Part shown: positions 1 through 12,800 of the stretch, in pieces
Layout of the letters: every line of letters starts with the position of its first letter
How positions within the stretch are numbered: the stretch's first letter is position 1
Assembly: GCF_910594005.1 (NCBI RefSeq)
Contig: NC_057818.1
Span: 57,982,001 to 58,046,000, forward strand
Length of the DNA: 64,000 nt
From: Cervus elaphus
Lineage: Eukaryota; Chordata; Mammalia; Artiodactyla; Cervidae
Direction: 5' to 3'
The notes under the pieces: model-generated
Told to the model about the DNA's origin: nothing
The model's database searches: none
Seen by the model: only the letters and a program-made list of their open reading frames with translations
Position numbers and translations under genes: made by a program

Positions 1-1437
1 CTCATCTGTTCTCCTCTGCTCGTCTTTATCCCTCTTCTCGTATTTCTTTTCTATTTCCGTGTCCCTATTCCGGAACACCTTGTCTGCTATCTCAATCAAC
101 TGAGAGCTAGACATGGATAGAACTCCCTTGGTCTTTTGAAGCTTTCGTTTTATGTCAGGAAATGCTTGCGAGATGAATGACGAATTTATAACAATCTGGG
201 AGCCCGTAGCTTCTGGATCTATGGGTGTATAGAGTCTGTAGGCCTCACAAAGCCTCTCGTAAAATTCGGAGGGTGACTCGTTTCCCTTCTGAACTATTCC
301 GGCCGGTTTAGACATGTCCATCGGCCTCCGGGCTCCCCTTCTAAGCCCTTGTATAATCGCTGTCCCGTATCTTTCTAATTGGATTTTTCCCTCCTCTGTA
401 TTATAGTCCCAGTTAGGTCTGTCAATGGGGAAGGCTTGTTCTATCCACCTCTCTGGGTTAGCAGTGCCCTCAGGGACCATCTCCTGTAACCATTTCCTTG
501 CCTCAGCGTTGATCCTGTATCTCTCTTCTGTACTGAAGAGGGATGATAGTAATTGCATTATATCGTCCCAGGTTGGTAGATGAGTGCGGAAAATAGTCTC
601 CATTAGTCTAGTCATACGCTTGGGTTCCAACGAGTAAGAGGGGGTGTGTTTTTGCCAGTTCAGTATATCAGTTGATGAAAAGGGCTGATAGTAATAGGTT
701 ACAGGAGCTTGGTGATAATTACCATCCTCCCCTATCACTGGGGGTTGCTGAACTTCTCTGAAGGGCATCTGCAAGGGTATTTTTTCCTCTGGCTCTTTTG
801 CAGAGCGGAGCCTTTGTTTAATTCCAGTGGTTCCTCCCCGTCGTCCGGGAGTACTTACCGGGAGTGGAGGGTAGAGTTTAGGGAAAGTAGGAACAGCATC
901 CGGGGTGGTAGAGTCCGGTGGGCTCATTGCCCCTCCAGTTGAGGTTGGAGCCTGCTGGGAGGGTGGCTCTACAACCTGTGGAGCTGTCGGGACCCCTGAG
1001 GAGTCCGGGAGGCTTACCGGTCCCTGGCTGCTTCCTCCGGTGGCCACGGTGTTACTAGCTGGCAGAACCATCATCCAATACGGCGGTCGGGGAAGCTCAT
1101 CTCCTTCAGGGTCCTGTAAAATTTCCTTCTCATCCTTGGTTATCTTTTGAGCCATCAAGATTTTTCCTTCCCCGCCATGAGCATAAAAACGGGCCCATTT
1201 GGGGGGGTCTTGGGCTATTCCCAGCCAAGAGTCTATGTACGGGAACTGATCAGGGTGTCCGGGCTTTCCCGTAACTATAGCATAGACTGCCTTTATGAGA
1301 TTTAAGTCCATAGTTCCCTCTGGTGGCCAGCCAACTCCCACTGAAGGCCATTCGACTTCACAAAGGGTACGCAGCCGGCCGGGTGTCATTTTCTTCCCAT
1401 AGTCTCCATCGAATCCTTTCTTAAAATTCTTAATCAT
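1..1437 (-). pseudogene. gag: Endogenous gammaretrovirus-type gag, partial, start region broken
   Basis: Read on the minus strand, one frame stays open from about 1437 to the window edge by my reading. It resembles gammaretroviral Gag: a matrix-like N-terminal part, a proline-rich middle (a Pro-Pro-Tyr encoded at 1078-1086), and a capsid-like part whose major homology region lies near 240-295. Gag would form the virion core. The usual Met-Gly myristoylation start is not in this frame. The only Met-Gly ATG nearby (1464-1466) lies in another frame that stops within about 10 codons, and the open frame has a stop just upstream. The first in-frame ATG is at 1435-1437, inside the matrix region, so this copy is probably defective. 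Nucleocapsid, pol and env would lie left of the window. Confidence 0.8.
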
Positions 1438-2198
1438 ATTCTCCAATACAGTGGCCTTCCTCCCATTTTCTTACCTCTGGATTCCCACGTCCCAGGGCCT
1501 TCCCGAGAAGCCAATTTACCTGTCTCCACTGGCAGGGGAGATGATGGGTCACACAGCAGATGGGTACCTCCTGGGGGAGGGCAGAATACGAGCATGCAGA
1601 AATCAATATCCTCTTTGTAAAAAAAAGAAAAACCTGGGACTTCCCTGGTGGTTCAGTGGCTAAGACTCTGTGCTTCCAATGCAGGGGGCCCGGGTTCAAA
1701 CCCTGGTCAGGGAACAAGATCCCATGTGCTGTAACTAAGACCTCATGCAGTCAAATAAATAAATAAATATATATTAAAAAAAAAAGAAAAGAAAAAGAAA
1801 AACCTGTGGCGACAGCTCGGCACGTTCCCTAGGACGGCGTGGACACACCTCCTGACTGGCCTTCTTAAACCCTAAGTCCCTCTCTTCATCCCTGGCACGG
1901 CCGTCGGCCTGAGTGCCGAGCAGCTATTGTCACCAACCCAAACCAGTTTCCTATGCGGCTCCCTTCTGGTCCCTCCAGGGGGGTGATCAGGCCCCCTCTT
2001 CCACCCTGCTGGGTGGGCTCATCCTCACCTGAGCGCTCAGTTCCCTGCTGCCGTTCACTACCTGCCAAAGCGAAGAAACCGGGCTTTGAAAGGCTGAATA
2101 CTTCCAGAGGGGCGAGGCGCCTTCCCCCCTCTAGGAGATTCAAGCTACAAAGCCTCGGGGTGGCCTCAAATGAGACCTGTCTCCTCAAAGTGAGGAGT
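1438..2198 (-). other. ERV 5' leader between LTR/primer site and gag
   Basis: This lies between the primer-binding site and the gag-like frame in the order of a provirus read on the minus strand. It should hold the untranslated leader and packaging region. I see no coding sequence I would defend. A CHR-type SINE interrupts it at 1637-1791. Confidence 0.6.
1637..1791 (+). mobile_element. CHR-type tRNA-derived SINE inside the ERV leader
   Basis: It begins with the typical head (ACTTCCCTGGTGGTTCAGTG), has a B-box-like GGTTCAAACCC, and ends in an A-rich tail with AAATAAATAAAT. A direct repeat AAAAAGAAAAACCTG flanks it at 1622-1636 and 1792-1806, which is a 15-bp target-site duplication. It therefore inserted after the provirus did. 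Confidence 0.8.
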
Positions 2199-2216
2199 TT
2201 CCCGGCCAATGCACCA
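2199..2216 (-). other. Retroviral primer-binding site, tRNA-Gly type
   Basis: The minus strand reads TGGTGCATTGGCCGGGAA. This is complementary to the 3' end of vertebrate tRNA-Gly (GCC/CCC type) with its CCA. It sits 2 bp from the LTR edge, as expected for the site that primes reverse transcription. Confidence 0.85.
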
Positions 2217-2218
2217 AA

Positions 2219-2748
2219 TGTTATAGCCACGCTTTCAGGGAAACAGACTCACTCAGAAGGACAATGCAGATAGTGGAGTGCAGTTTATTACGGCGGCGGG
2301 CCCAAGGCAGAGTCTCCTCTTAGCCAAGGACCCCGTCCAGCATTTGTGAAAATCTTTTATACCCCATGTGTACGTGTCCAAACCCACTACCCCAATTCCC
2401 TTGAGACTTACATAAACAAAGGAAGGGTAAATACAACTACAGTAACCCCATCATTCACGTGTTATGTGTTCAAACAGTCAATAATCAATAAGCCCGCAGT
2501 TACATTCCAAATAGTTAATAACCGATAAGCCTGTGCTTACATTGTGATAGATAGTGTCCGGAGGCAGGGGTGATTAGCGTCTGTTTTCTCTTCTTCAAGA
2601 TTCCCCTGTCCAGAGGGGGGTCTTATCCTTCCATTATCATTCCCACAGGCGCTAAGCACAGAGTTCAGAGTCCACTGGAGAGGTGGCCACGCACGATCAG
2701 CACAGACAGGCCTGAGATGGAGTCCAGGCCCTATGAATTCCTTCTTCA
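2219..2748 (-). mobile_element. 5' LTR of antisense gammaretrovirus-type ERV
   Basis: About 530 bp with TG...CA ends when read on the minus strand. It contains a TATA box (TATAAAAG, minus strand, 2354-2361) and a polyadenylation signal AATAAA (2284-2289). The 3' edge abuts the primer site. It is related to, but clearly diverged from, the solo LTRs at 16847 and 32944. Seven bases beyond its 5' edge the sequence becomes the zinc-finger tandem unit. Confidence 0.85.
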
Positions 2749-2754
2749 ATTGTA

Positions 2755-3878
2755 CTTTAAAGATGTGGGAAAATAGAGCTCTCTAAATGGAGCAGAGAAT
2801 GAACTGTAGCAGTTGATTCATAAAACCTAGAAAAACACACACAGGAAGTAGAGCAACAACATTCTCAGGTGTTAATTCATGTGTGATGTAACTTATGACA
2901 ACATCGATCATTACTTCCTTGGTTGGTCATCAGATAGCATTTAGGGCATCGTTTTCAGAGGCATTTGGCTCAGCCCATACTCACTGTGAACCTAGCGTGT
3001 CCTGCTCAGTTCAGTTCAGTTCAGTCGCTCAGTCGCCCTGGACTGCAACATGCCAGGCCTCCTACTGCCCCTGGTTTCTTTTCCAAGAAAGCGGGGATGG
3101 AAATGCTTCCAGGCTCCTGGTCTCTGAAGTTGGAGCTGCCACGCCTGCAGAGAGGTGGTCACAAAAAGCAAATCATTTTGTGAAAACCTGTGTCCCCAGG
3201 CTGCAGAGGCGGGTGAAAAAAAACTAAGGACAGGGGAGATCTTTGGGAAGAATTCTGCAAGTAGAGCCTGGCAGGAACCCAAGACCCCCAGGTGATTCTG
3301 ACCAAACACTCACCTCTCCCCTCTCAGCCCCCAAGGGTACAGGCAGGCTACGGACCACCACACCCATCCTAGAAAGAGCCCCTCCCCAGGGAATCAGGTT
3401 GACCTTCTTTGTTTCTAGAAGTTCCCTCCCTAAACCCTCCCTTCCTGAGGTCTCAGGTGTGAGCTTTCCCCTCAGGGCTCTGAATGCGGGTCTTCCTCTT
3501 ACATTTCTTTCACAGCCCTCCTAGGGTGGGTCAGTTAGTCCAGAAGTAGGGTCCACTGTCTCTCGTGAACTGTTCTCTGTAACTCGAAAACGAAGGAGAA
3601 GAACTAGCCCGGACGATCTGCAAATAGTGTAGAGCACCAGGATGTGATTAGCATTATCAGGTTAGTCTTGATTCCCCACTACAGATTGGGAACACTGAAA
3701 GTCGAAAGGAGCTCAGAAAAGGGTGAGGGAAACAGGAAAACTTCTTCTGTTTCCCTGCAGCAGTTGCAGGTTAAACAGCTGCATGGATGCCTTTGAAGGT
3801 ATTTTCTCAAATGCAGATGTGAGTTTTCGATGTAACATCCCCAGAGAAGACGCAGAGCAGGAGGAAGAAGAGGAGGAA
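2755..3878 (+). promoter_or_regulatory. Upstream region and probable 5' UTR of ZNF unit A
   Basis: This stretch is strongly conserved between units A, B and C and partly in D, and ends at the MAASQ start codon. An untranslated first-exon and promoter role is inferred from position; no TATA box or transcription start can be fixed. A short BovB-tail-like CAGTT-rich piece lies near 3008-3030. Confidence 0.4.
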
Positions 3879-3893
3879 ATGGCAGCTTCTCAG
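3879..3893 (+). CDS. ZNF unit A coding exon 1 (MAASQ)
   Basis: ATG GCA GCT TCT CAG followed by donor GTACGTG. The start context GAGGAAATGG is good. Phase 0 joins the KRAB-A exon in frame. The same exon occurs in units B and D, and as MSASQ in C. Confidence 0.8.
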
Positions 3894-6800
3894 GTACGTG
3901 TCCTGTCCCGGGTGTGGGGCTGTGTCTGCTTTTCTTCCTGAAATGCCTGGACTGAGAACCTGCACACCTTTAGTTCTCTGCTTCTAACTTTTCTGCCTGG
4001 GTGTTTGTTATCAACTTCTATTTTTTCCTTTTCTTCTTATCATAGTGAAGCCTGGCTCTTTAGACCACTTCTTCCTTGAGTCCCAGAATCTTGTCTGTCT
4101 TGTCTGTATCCTGGCTTTCTATGGAGCATGATGAATTCTCAACATGAATTAGCGACTTTCAACTGGTGAATATATTCCCTTTGTGAGAGGCACTAGTATC
4201 CGAGATTCGCACTGGGATGTGGTTCGGTGTTGGGATCTTAGGGAACTAGGGGAAATGCCATAATGAGTTTACATATGGATGCAATTTCAGCTCTTTAGGA
4301 GTTAGAAAATGCCCTTATATATTGAATAAACTCAGTGATCCAGAATTTTTCAGAAAATGCTCAGAAATAAAAAGAAAACTAGGAGATACTGTCCTCTGTA
4401 ATGCTAAGACTTAGTAGTGAAACACATTGTTAGGTAGTTAGAATAGGGAAAAAGAGTCCAAAATGGCAGTGGCTAAAAGACCTGGAAGGGGAAGCCCGCG
4501 AAAATAGAACAAAGGAAGGTCCGAGGACTGGAATGAAAACCTCAGGTAAAACAAACAACCCGCCTGCCTAGGCCCGATTTACATAAGACAGGCCCAGGGG
4601 CAGAGAAACAGATAAAAACAGGAGCCAAAGCCCTCTTCCTTTTCTCTCTCTCTCTCTCTCCCGCGCGATGGGGCGATCTTCTCTTCGTGTCTTTGGATCG
4701 ACCTGTCCTCACAACTCGAAGATGGATTTTCCGGCTATTATCTAAATGAATAGAGCTGTAACACTGATTTATTTAAGAGCTATAACATGGTCTGTCCTCC
4801 GAGAGCTGTGACCCGCCAAGGGGCTTTAATGTCCGTAACTCCAAATTTTCGTTGTGATGAGACAAAGAACCCAGGAACATACACTCGCGTGACAACATTG
4901 TTAGGATACAAAACAGAGGAAGTATATATGAAATGAATTTTGCATAACACTGATATTTTTTATGTCACTTCAAGTTATAAATTCCTTATTTTTTCCGAAA
5001 TGCCCAGGTTCTGATAGTGCATCTGCCGTGCATTTACACCATGACAGATGATGTCCACTGGCTCTGGTGATTTCTCTGAGATTATCAGGCTATAGAGTTC
5101 GTTTTTCTTTCCCTCTGTCTTTAAACAAGGCTGTGGAAAAATGGAATGAGGAACATGTGAAAACCCTCACAGTTAATGGAGAAACTCCACATCTTCTTGG
5201 TTTCTCTTTGCTTTGGAAAATGAACACTCACTGTGTTGATGATAGATACTGGGTTTTGGGAGTGGGAGTTTTCATCACTCAAGCCCAAGTGTGATGTTTC
5301 CAGTACACTCCACGCTCATATCACAGACAAAGTCTTACTCACATTTTTGCATTTTTTTATAAAAATATTTGCAAGAATCCTATTGGTGCTAGTCTGTTTT
5401 CACCTGTGTTGAATGTCTAAGATACAGCTCAATAAAATGATCCAGTTTTTCAAGAAATTAAAGTTTCAGAACCAAGAGCTCTAATTTATCTCATACTATT
5501 GTATATGTCTGCACCCTTGTGTATTTAAAATATACAAAGAATATCATCCACAAGCAGATGTATATATTTTAACCCATTAAAAAGAATCTCGATTAACTGA
5601 ACATGAACTGATTTTATTGACATGAATATCGATTTTATTGACATGAATATGAATGAACTCTGCTGAACTGAACTGAACTGAACATGAATCAGTTCATTTC
5701 AGTCGCTCATTAGTGTCTGACTCTTTGCGACCCCATGAACCGCAGCACTCCAGGTCTCCCTGTCCATCACCAACTCCTGGACTTTACCCAAACTCATGTC
5801 CATTGAGTCAGTGATGCCATCTAACCATCTCATCCTCTGTCGTCCCCTTCTCCTCCTCCCTTCAATCTTTCCCAGCATCAGGGTCTTTTCAGATGAGTCA
5901 GTTTTTCACATCAGATGGCCAAAATATTGGAGTTTCAGCTTGAACATCCTTCCTTCCAATGAACATCCAGACTGATTTCCTTTAGGATGGACTGATTGCA
6001 TCTCCTTGCAGTCCAAGGGACTCTCAAGAGTCCTCCAACACCACATTTCAAAAGCAGCAATTCTTCTCTGCTCAGCTTTTTTTATAGTCCAACTCTCACA
6101 TCCATACATGACTACTGGAAAATTCATAGCCTTGACTAGACGGACCTTTGTGGACAAAGTAATGTTTCTGCTTTTTAATATGCTGCCTAGGTTGGTCATA
6201 ACTTTCCTTGCAAGGAGTAAGCATCTTTTAATTTCGTGGCTGCAGTCACCATCTGCAGTGATTTTGGAGCCCCCCAAAAAAAGTCAGCCAGTGTTTCCAC
6301 TCTTTCCCCATCTATTTGCCATGAAGTGATGGGACCGGATGCCATCATCTTAGTTTTCTGAATGTTAGCTTCTCCTTAATACTCTTTGTAAGTATATAGT
6401 CTCATTTTAATATATATGTCTGTATGCATGAAAATGTTTCTCTTTTTCTTGTTTTGGTATTCTCCCCAGTTATATAAAGTTCTTCTTAAAAAATACACGT
6501 ATTTATGTTTGCCTGAGTTTTGTCTTGGTTGTAGCCTACAGAATCTTGGAGCCATGTGGGAGACTTTGTTGCAGCAGGCAAACTTTAGCTGTGGGTGTGG
6601 CATCTAGTTCTCTGACAAGGGACTGAACCCAGCCTCCTGACTTGGGAGCTAAGACCACCAGGGAAGACCCTAGAAAAACTCATATACACTTTCTTTAGTG
6701 TTGTCCATGGGTAATTGTGTTTTACTAGTTAAATTTTAGTTCAGATAAACTGAAGCAAATTCAAGATCTGTCATTTAATGAATGTTTGTTAAAATATTTG

Positions 6801-9800
6801 CAAAACGGTGGAACAACAATGTAGTTGATTTTATATTATTTATGTGATGCATTCAAGACCCTGTAAAAACTTTTAGAAAGACATATAGTATATACTAAAT
6901 AGTTGAAAGGATGATTGCTGCTATGGGTACTATTCTGTCAGACCTGTCAATTTCGTAAAACACTTAAAATTCAATGTTAAGTATAAGTTCTTACCTTACT
7001 GGTCAACCTCTTTGCTTTTCAGAACGGTCATTCATGTGTCAGAATTTTGAACATTACTAGTTAAAATAAGCTTGTTAAAAATGTGGCACATTGGCCCCAC
7101 TCCAGAACTCTTAGATCAGAGCATGCTTTTTAAAAATATTTCCTGTTTCCTTGATAGGGGGCTTCCCTGGTAGCTCAGATGGTGAAGAATCAGCCTGCAA
7201 TGTGGGAGACCCGGGTCCGATCCCCTGGTGGGGAAGATTCCCATGGAGAAGGAAATGGCAACTCACTGCAGTATTCTTGCCTGAAAAATCACATGGACAG
7301 AGAAGCCTGGCATGCTACAGTCCATGGGGTCGGAAAGAATCAGACATGACTGAGTGACTAACATGCTTTTCTTGATGGACAGTTTATCCTGGGTCACAGG
7401 AGTACAACTCTCAAAAATAGATAAGTCAGTGTTGATGGGATTGTTTTATAATTTCTCTTCCAGATCAGAATAGTTTCTATAGTGGTCTGTGGATCATATC
7501 TCATTCTCTTTTCCTGGGGTTAGAAATACTGTGGAAAATACAGCAGTATAAAAATTATATTCCTGTGTAACACCAGACATTCTCCTAAATCAAAACCATT
7601 TCTCTTGCTGGTTTCATCTTGGGTCACATTAGGAAGTCTTCCCAGGTCCACGTGGCTCATGTCCTTTATATTTCAGGGGCTGCTGACATTCCAGGATGTG
7701 ACCATAGATTTCACTCAAGAGGAGTGGGAATGCCTGGACCTCGGTCAGCGGGAATTGTACAGGGACGTGATGTTAGAGAACTACGGGAATCTGGCCTGCT
7801 TGGGTGAGGATCACTCGCTTATACAATCCCTCAAAAACCCCAAAATTCCAAAAATCTCAGGGTTTTGGTTCATTCATTCTAGAATGTCTCCTGGAATTTT
7901 CTGCTTTGTCCAGTAGAGGTTAAGATTCCTACTTTCTAGGGGAAAGTAACCTTCTTTCTTGATATAACCTGCCTTCTTGTTCTTCAGTCGCTAAGTCATG
8001 TCCAACTCTTTGCGATCCTGTGGAATGCAGCAAGCCAGGCTTCCCTAGCCTTCTTTAACTCCCAGAGTTTGCTCACATTCATATCCACTGAGTCAATAAT
8101 GCTATTCAATCATCTCATCTTCTGCCACTCCCTTCCCCTGTACTCAATCTTTCCCAGCATCAGGGTCTTTTCCAATGAATTGGCTCTTCGCATCAGGTGG
8201 CCGAAGTATTGGAGCTTCAGCATCAGTCCTTCCAATGAATATTCAGGGTTGATTTCTTTAGAATTGACTGGTGTGATCTCCTTGCTGACCAAGGGACTCT
8301 CAAGAGTCTTCTCCAGCACCACAGTTCAAAGGCATCAATTCTTTGATGCTCAGCCTTCTTTATGTTCCAAATACCACATCCATACATGACTATTGAAAAA
8401 ACCATACCTTTGACCTTTGTTGGCAAAGTGATGTCTCTGCTTTTAATATGCTGTCTTTCTCATAGCTTTTCTTCCAAAAGGCAAGCATCTTTTAATTTCA
8501 TGGCTGCAGTCACCATCTGCAGTAATTTTGGAGCCCCCGCCCCATCCCAAAATTAAATCTGTCACTTTTCCCCTATCTATTTGCCATGAAGTGATGAGAC
8601 TGGATGCCATGATCTTAGTTTTCTGAATGTTGAGTTTTAAGCCAGCTTTTTCACTCTCCTCTTTCACCCCCATCAAGAGGCTTTTTAGTTCCTCTTCAAG
8701 TTCTGCCATTAGAGTGATATCATGTGTCTATCTGAGGTTGTTGATATCTCTCCTGGTAATCTTGATTCCAGGGTGTGATTCATCCAGCCCAGCATTTCAC
8801 AAGATGTACTCTGCATAGAAATTAAATAAGCAGGGTGTCAATGTACGGTCTTGATGTACTCCTTTCCCAATCTGCAACCAGTCAACTGTTCCATGTACGA
8901 TTCCATCTGTTGCTTCTTGACCTTTGTATACTTCATTTTAGGTTTACCATTTAGGTGGTAATTCTGTAAGTTCTGTGGTATCAAATAGTGCCACTCTCCT
9001 CTTAAAACCGGAATTCCACTAACTGCTTTTGCCTTAGTAGTACTTGAGCATAATATCAGAATCTGATTCTGATGCATTTGTCTTTTAAAGATGCTTCCAA
9101 AAAACTATTTGGTGAAATTCTTTTTCTTAATGCTATTTTAACTTTCTACCTTGACTTCTCTCTCACCTGAATACATATTGGATTGGAAATTGATGAATAT
9201 CTCAGAAAACACATATTCCTTTTTCTGATGAACAGGTCTAGTGGTCTCTAAGCCGGGCCTGGTCACGTTTCTGGAGCAAATGAAGGATCCCTGGGATGTA
9301 AGGAGAATGGAGACAGCCATACACCCAGGTATGTGTCTATGGATGAAGCAGATAAGTCAGGTGAGACGAACAAGCATTGGGGAGGAAGTCATATTTTGTC
9401 GTGTGGTTTGAGAAGATCTGCTTCAGTGGAGATGATTTTGGATTAGCCTAGGTTTATTTCTGTCACTGTCATAGAGCGTCATCTCCTGACCCATTCCTGA
9501 TTCTTTTCATCATTTGTGTATTTTTCTCCAGTGATTAATTTTCATATTTACAGTTAGAACCAAAATACTTGTCTTGGCCTGGAACAACCTCTATGACCTG
9601 ATAACTCATCCATTTTGGGGCGGTTTTAGAAAATCTGCATATTTCTGAGTAACTATATTAAGCCCTTTTAAAAGTGCTGATTCTGTCCCTACTCAGAAGT
9701 GTGTGGGTGGAGCTGTGAAAAAATTGCCAAACTTGTAGGAATACTGGGGACAGATGTTTTTTGAATTCTACCATATAATTTCCAGTCTACTGGAAACTAC

Positions 9801-12800
9801 ACATATGACCTTAGAAATTTCATAGTCAAATTCTTTCTTCACTGCATAAGACACCTCATTGAAATGAGAGAATGCAAATCTGAATTTTATGTTAAAGATT
9901 CTCTTTTTTTATATGAACTAACATTAAATGTGTTAAGTATATTTGTCCCAATTCATTAATGCTAAAATGCTTTAATATATTTATTTAACTCACAGAGTTC
10001 TTAAACAAATTACTGACATTGGAGTTTAGAACATTTCCCACAGTGCTTTTTTCTGATTGTTCTTCACTATTAAGCTTATAGATTATATAGAGAAATCTTT
10101 AAGAAGAAATTTTTCTGTTCCAAAAATGCTATTTTCCAATGTTATGTTAGTTTTGCTATACAGAAAGAATAAGTGATACACATACACATTTCCTTTCTTG
10201 ATTAGATTTCCTTCCCATCTAGGTCACCACAGAGCATTGAGTAGAGTTCCCTGTGTTCTCACCATATTTTTCAAGTCTCACTTCTCATTTGATTTGTTAA
10301 GAACTCTTAGCTTATTAAATCTATCTTGTTTTTTATGAAACATCCCAGGACTTTATCATTTATGCCATCTATTTCTGATTAGTTCTAGGTCAATATCATT
10401 TACTATTTTAGACTCTATTAGAACATGCTCCGATAACAACATGAGTGGTAAGTGGGTTAAATAATAAGTAGGCATTAGCATTTGTGAAAATGTTTTGTCT
10501 GTAAATTTGATTACTTCAAGCAAAAATTACTCATGACACTGCTCAACTGCTCCTCGCTTCATTGTTCCTGTAGGTTTCTATCTTGACTTCTCCTCTGCAC
10601 CATACTCCTCTGTCATCTCATGTTGTCCAATGTTCTGTGTTTGTGGTCTCTGTTCTGCAGGCTGCAGATCCTAGTTCCTCTTGCTCTGGTGTCTGCTCCC
10701 TGGTGGGTGAGGTGGTCCAGAGACTTGTGCCCTTATGCCCTTGAGAGGGGGTTGATTGTTACTATTCTGACCAGAGCCTGCCCGGATCCTGAGGGCCCCT
10801 TCGCCTTTCCTCTGTGGCTGTCACTGTCTGTGGGGGGTCTGCTTCCTGATTAGTGGAGCAGAGACCCCAGATCTGAAATGAGCTCTGCTCTGATCTGTGG
10901 TGCTTCTGATCTAGTGGGACTGGAGCACACCCACTGGGAGGGAAGCCACTGAGTGTTGCTCCTCTGAGGATGTTCTGCTCGGAGAGTGCTCTGCATGTCA
11001 TCTTTCATGTGCTGTGCGAGCTCTCGTGTGACCCTGTGTTGGCATTGATCTTGGCCCCACCTGAACCATGGGTATTCTCCACGTCTTCCGAATCCTCTGC
11101 CATCTTAACTCCTTCTATCTCGGTCTTAGGCTTAATCTAGCCAAGTGTATGCCAATTTTAAGTAAATTGTAAACTCTATTCCCCAAGAATAGTAAGTAGA
11201 ATTACTTATTATTTGGTATCTTTCAGCTGTGTCTTCTCACGACACCCAGGGTTTGAGGACCCAAAAGCCAGGCTTAGAAGATTTACTCCCAACGGCAAAG
11301 CTAGGAATATATGAAAGATTTCACCTTAGAAATTTACATTTAACCAAGGACTGGGAATCTATGAGGGCATATAAAGAGCGGAGAGCATGTTATGATGGAC
11401 ACAACCAAGTTGGTACAGTTTCCCATAAAGTAAACATTTCCGCCAAAAGAAATCAAGGATGTGAATCAAATAAGGAAAAACCAATTTCAGATGATGAATT
11501 TCAGTCATCAACATTTGAAGTTAAGCGTATATTTGTCAGCAAAGATCCTCATCATCTCTTGAAACATACATGTTCTCTGAAGGGAAATGTGGAAAATCTG
11601 GAAGGTCATCTAGTCTCTACTGCAAATGCTCATTCAAACCTATACTCTGAGCATAGCTGTCTATTAAATATACATTCAAACATGTCTGGAAACCAGAAAC
11701 TTAAACATGAGGGGGGAAATTCCCAATACAATCAATTTGAGGGATCCTTTAACAAGGATTTCTTGTTCTTCAACCAGAAACTACTGTCTCCTTGTTCCAA
11801 AATCTGTAATGGTGATAATAATGGGAGAGACCTTACTCAGCCATCATTGTTCAATACATATAGAGGTATAATTAGTGTTGAACAACTTTACAAGTGTAAC
11901 AAAATGAGTAATGCCTTAAGCAGGAGCTCTACCCCCAATAATTACAAGAGTATGCATGATGGAATGAGAAGCTCTTCATGCAATGAAACTGGGCATAATG
12001 TTGACCAAGTTTCATATATAGTGAAAGAACAGGGACATCAATTTTCAGATGAGAATTCTGAACATAATAAGTGTAGGGATATATTTTATCAAAGCTCAAA
12101 TCTTACTATTAATACTTATAAGAGTATTGATGTTGGAGAGAAGACTTATAATTGTTATGATTATGGTAAAGTTTTTAACCAGTCTTCAAAACTTATTCAA
12201 CAGCAGAATATTCAGAGTAAGCAGAAACACTGCAAGTGTAATACATGTGGAAAAGTCTTTAGTAACTCACCAAATCTAAGTAGACATAGGAAAATTCATA
12301 CAGGAAGGAAAGATTTCAAATGTTCAACATGTGGCCAAACCTTTAATCAGAGTTCATATTTAACTGAACATCTGCGAATCCATACTGGGCAGAAACCATA
12401 CGAATGTACAGAATGTGGCAAAGGCTTTAACTGCTGTTCATGTGTTACTCAACATCAGCAAATTCATACCAGGGAGAGAACTTATAAATGTACAGCATGT
12501 GGGAAGGCTTTTAAGAAGAGTTCAACTTTAACTCAACATCAGCGAATCCATACTGGGGAGAGACCTTATAAATGTACAGCATGTGGCAAGGCGTTTAACC
12601 AGATTTCAAGTTTAACTCAACATCAGCGAACCCATACTGGGGAGAGACCTTATAAATGTACAGCATGTGGCAAGGCTTTTAAGCAAAGTTCAGCTTTAAC
12701 TCCACATCTGCGAATCCATACTGGGGAGAGACCATATAAATGTACAGCATGTGGCAAAGCCTTTATCAATTATTCACTTCTTACTCAACATCAACGAATC

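Noticed and set aside
7158..7240. tRNA-like B-box and head in this and other SINEs
   Set aside because: tRNA-Glu-derived SINE heads; no complete cloverleaf, so not called as tRNA genes.
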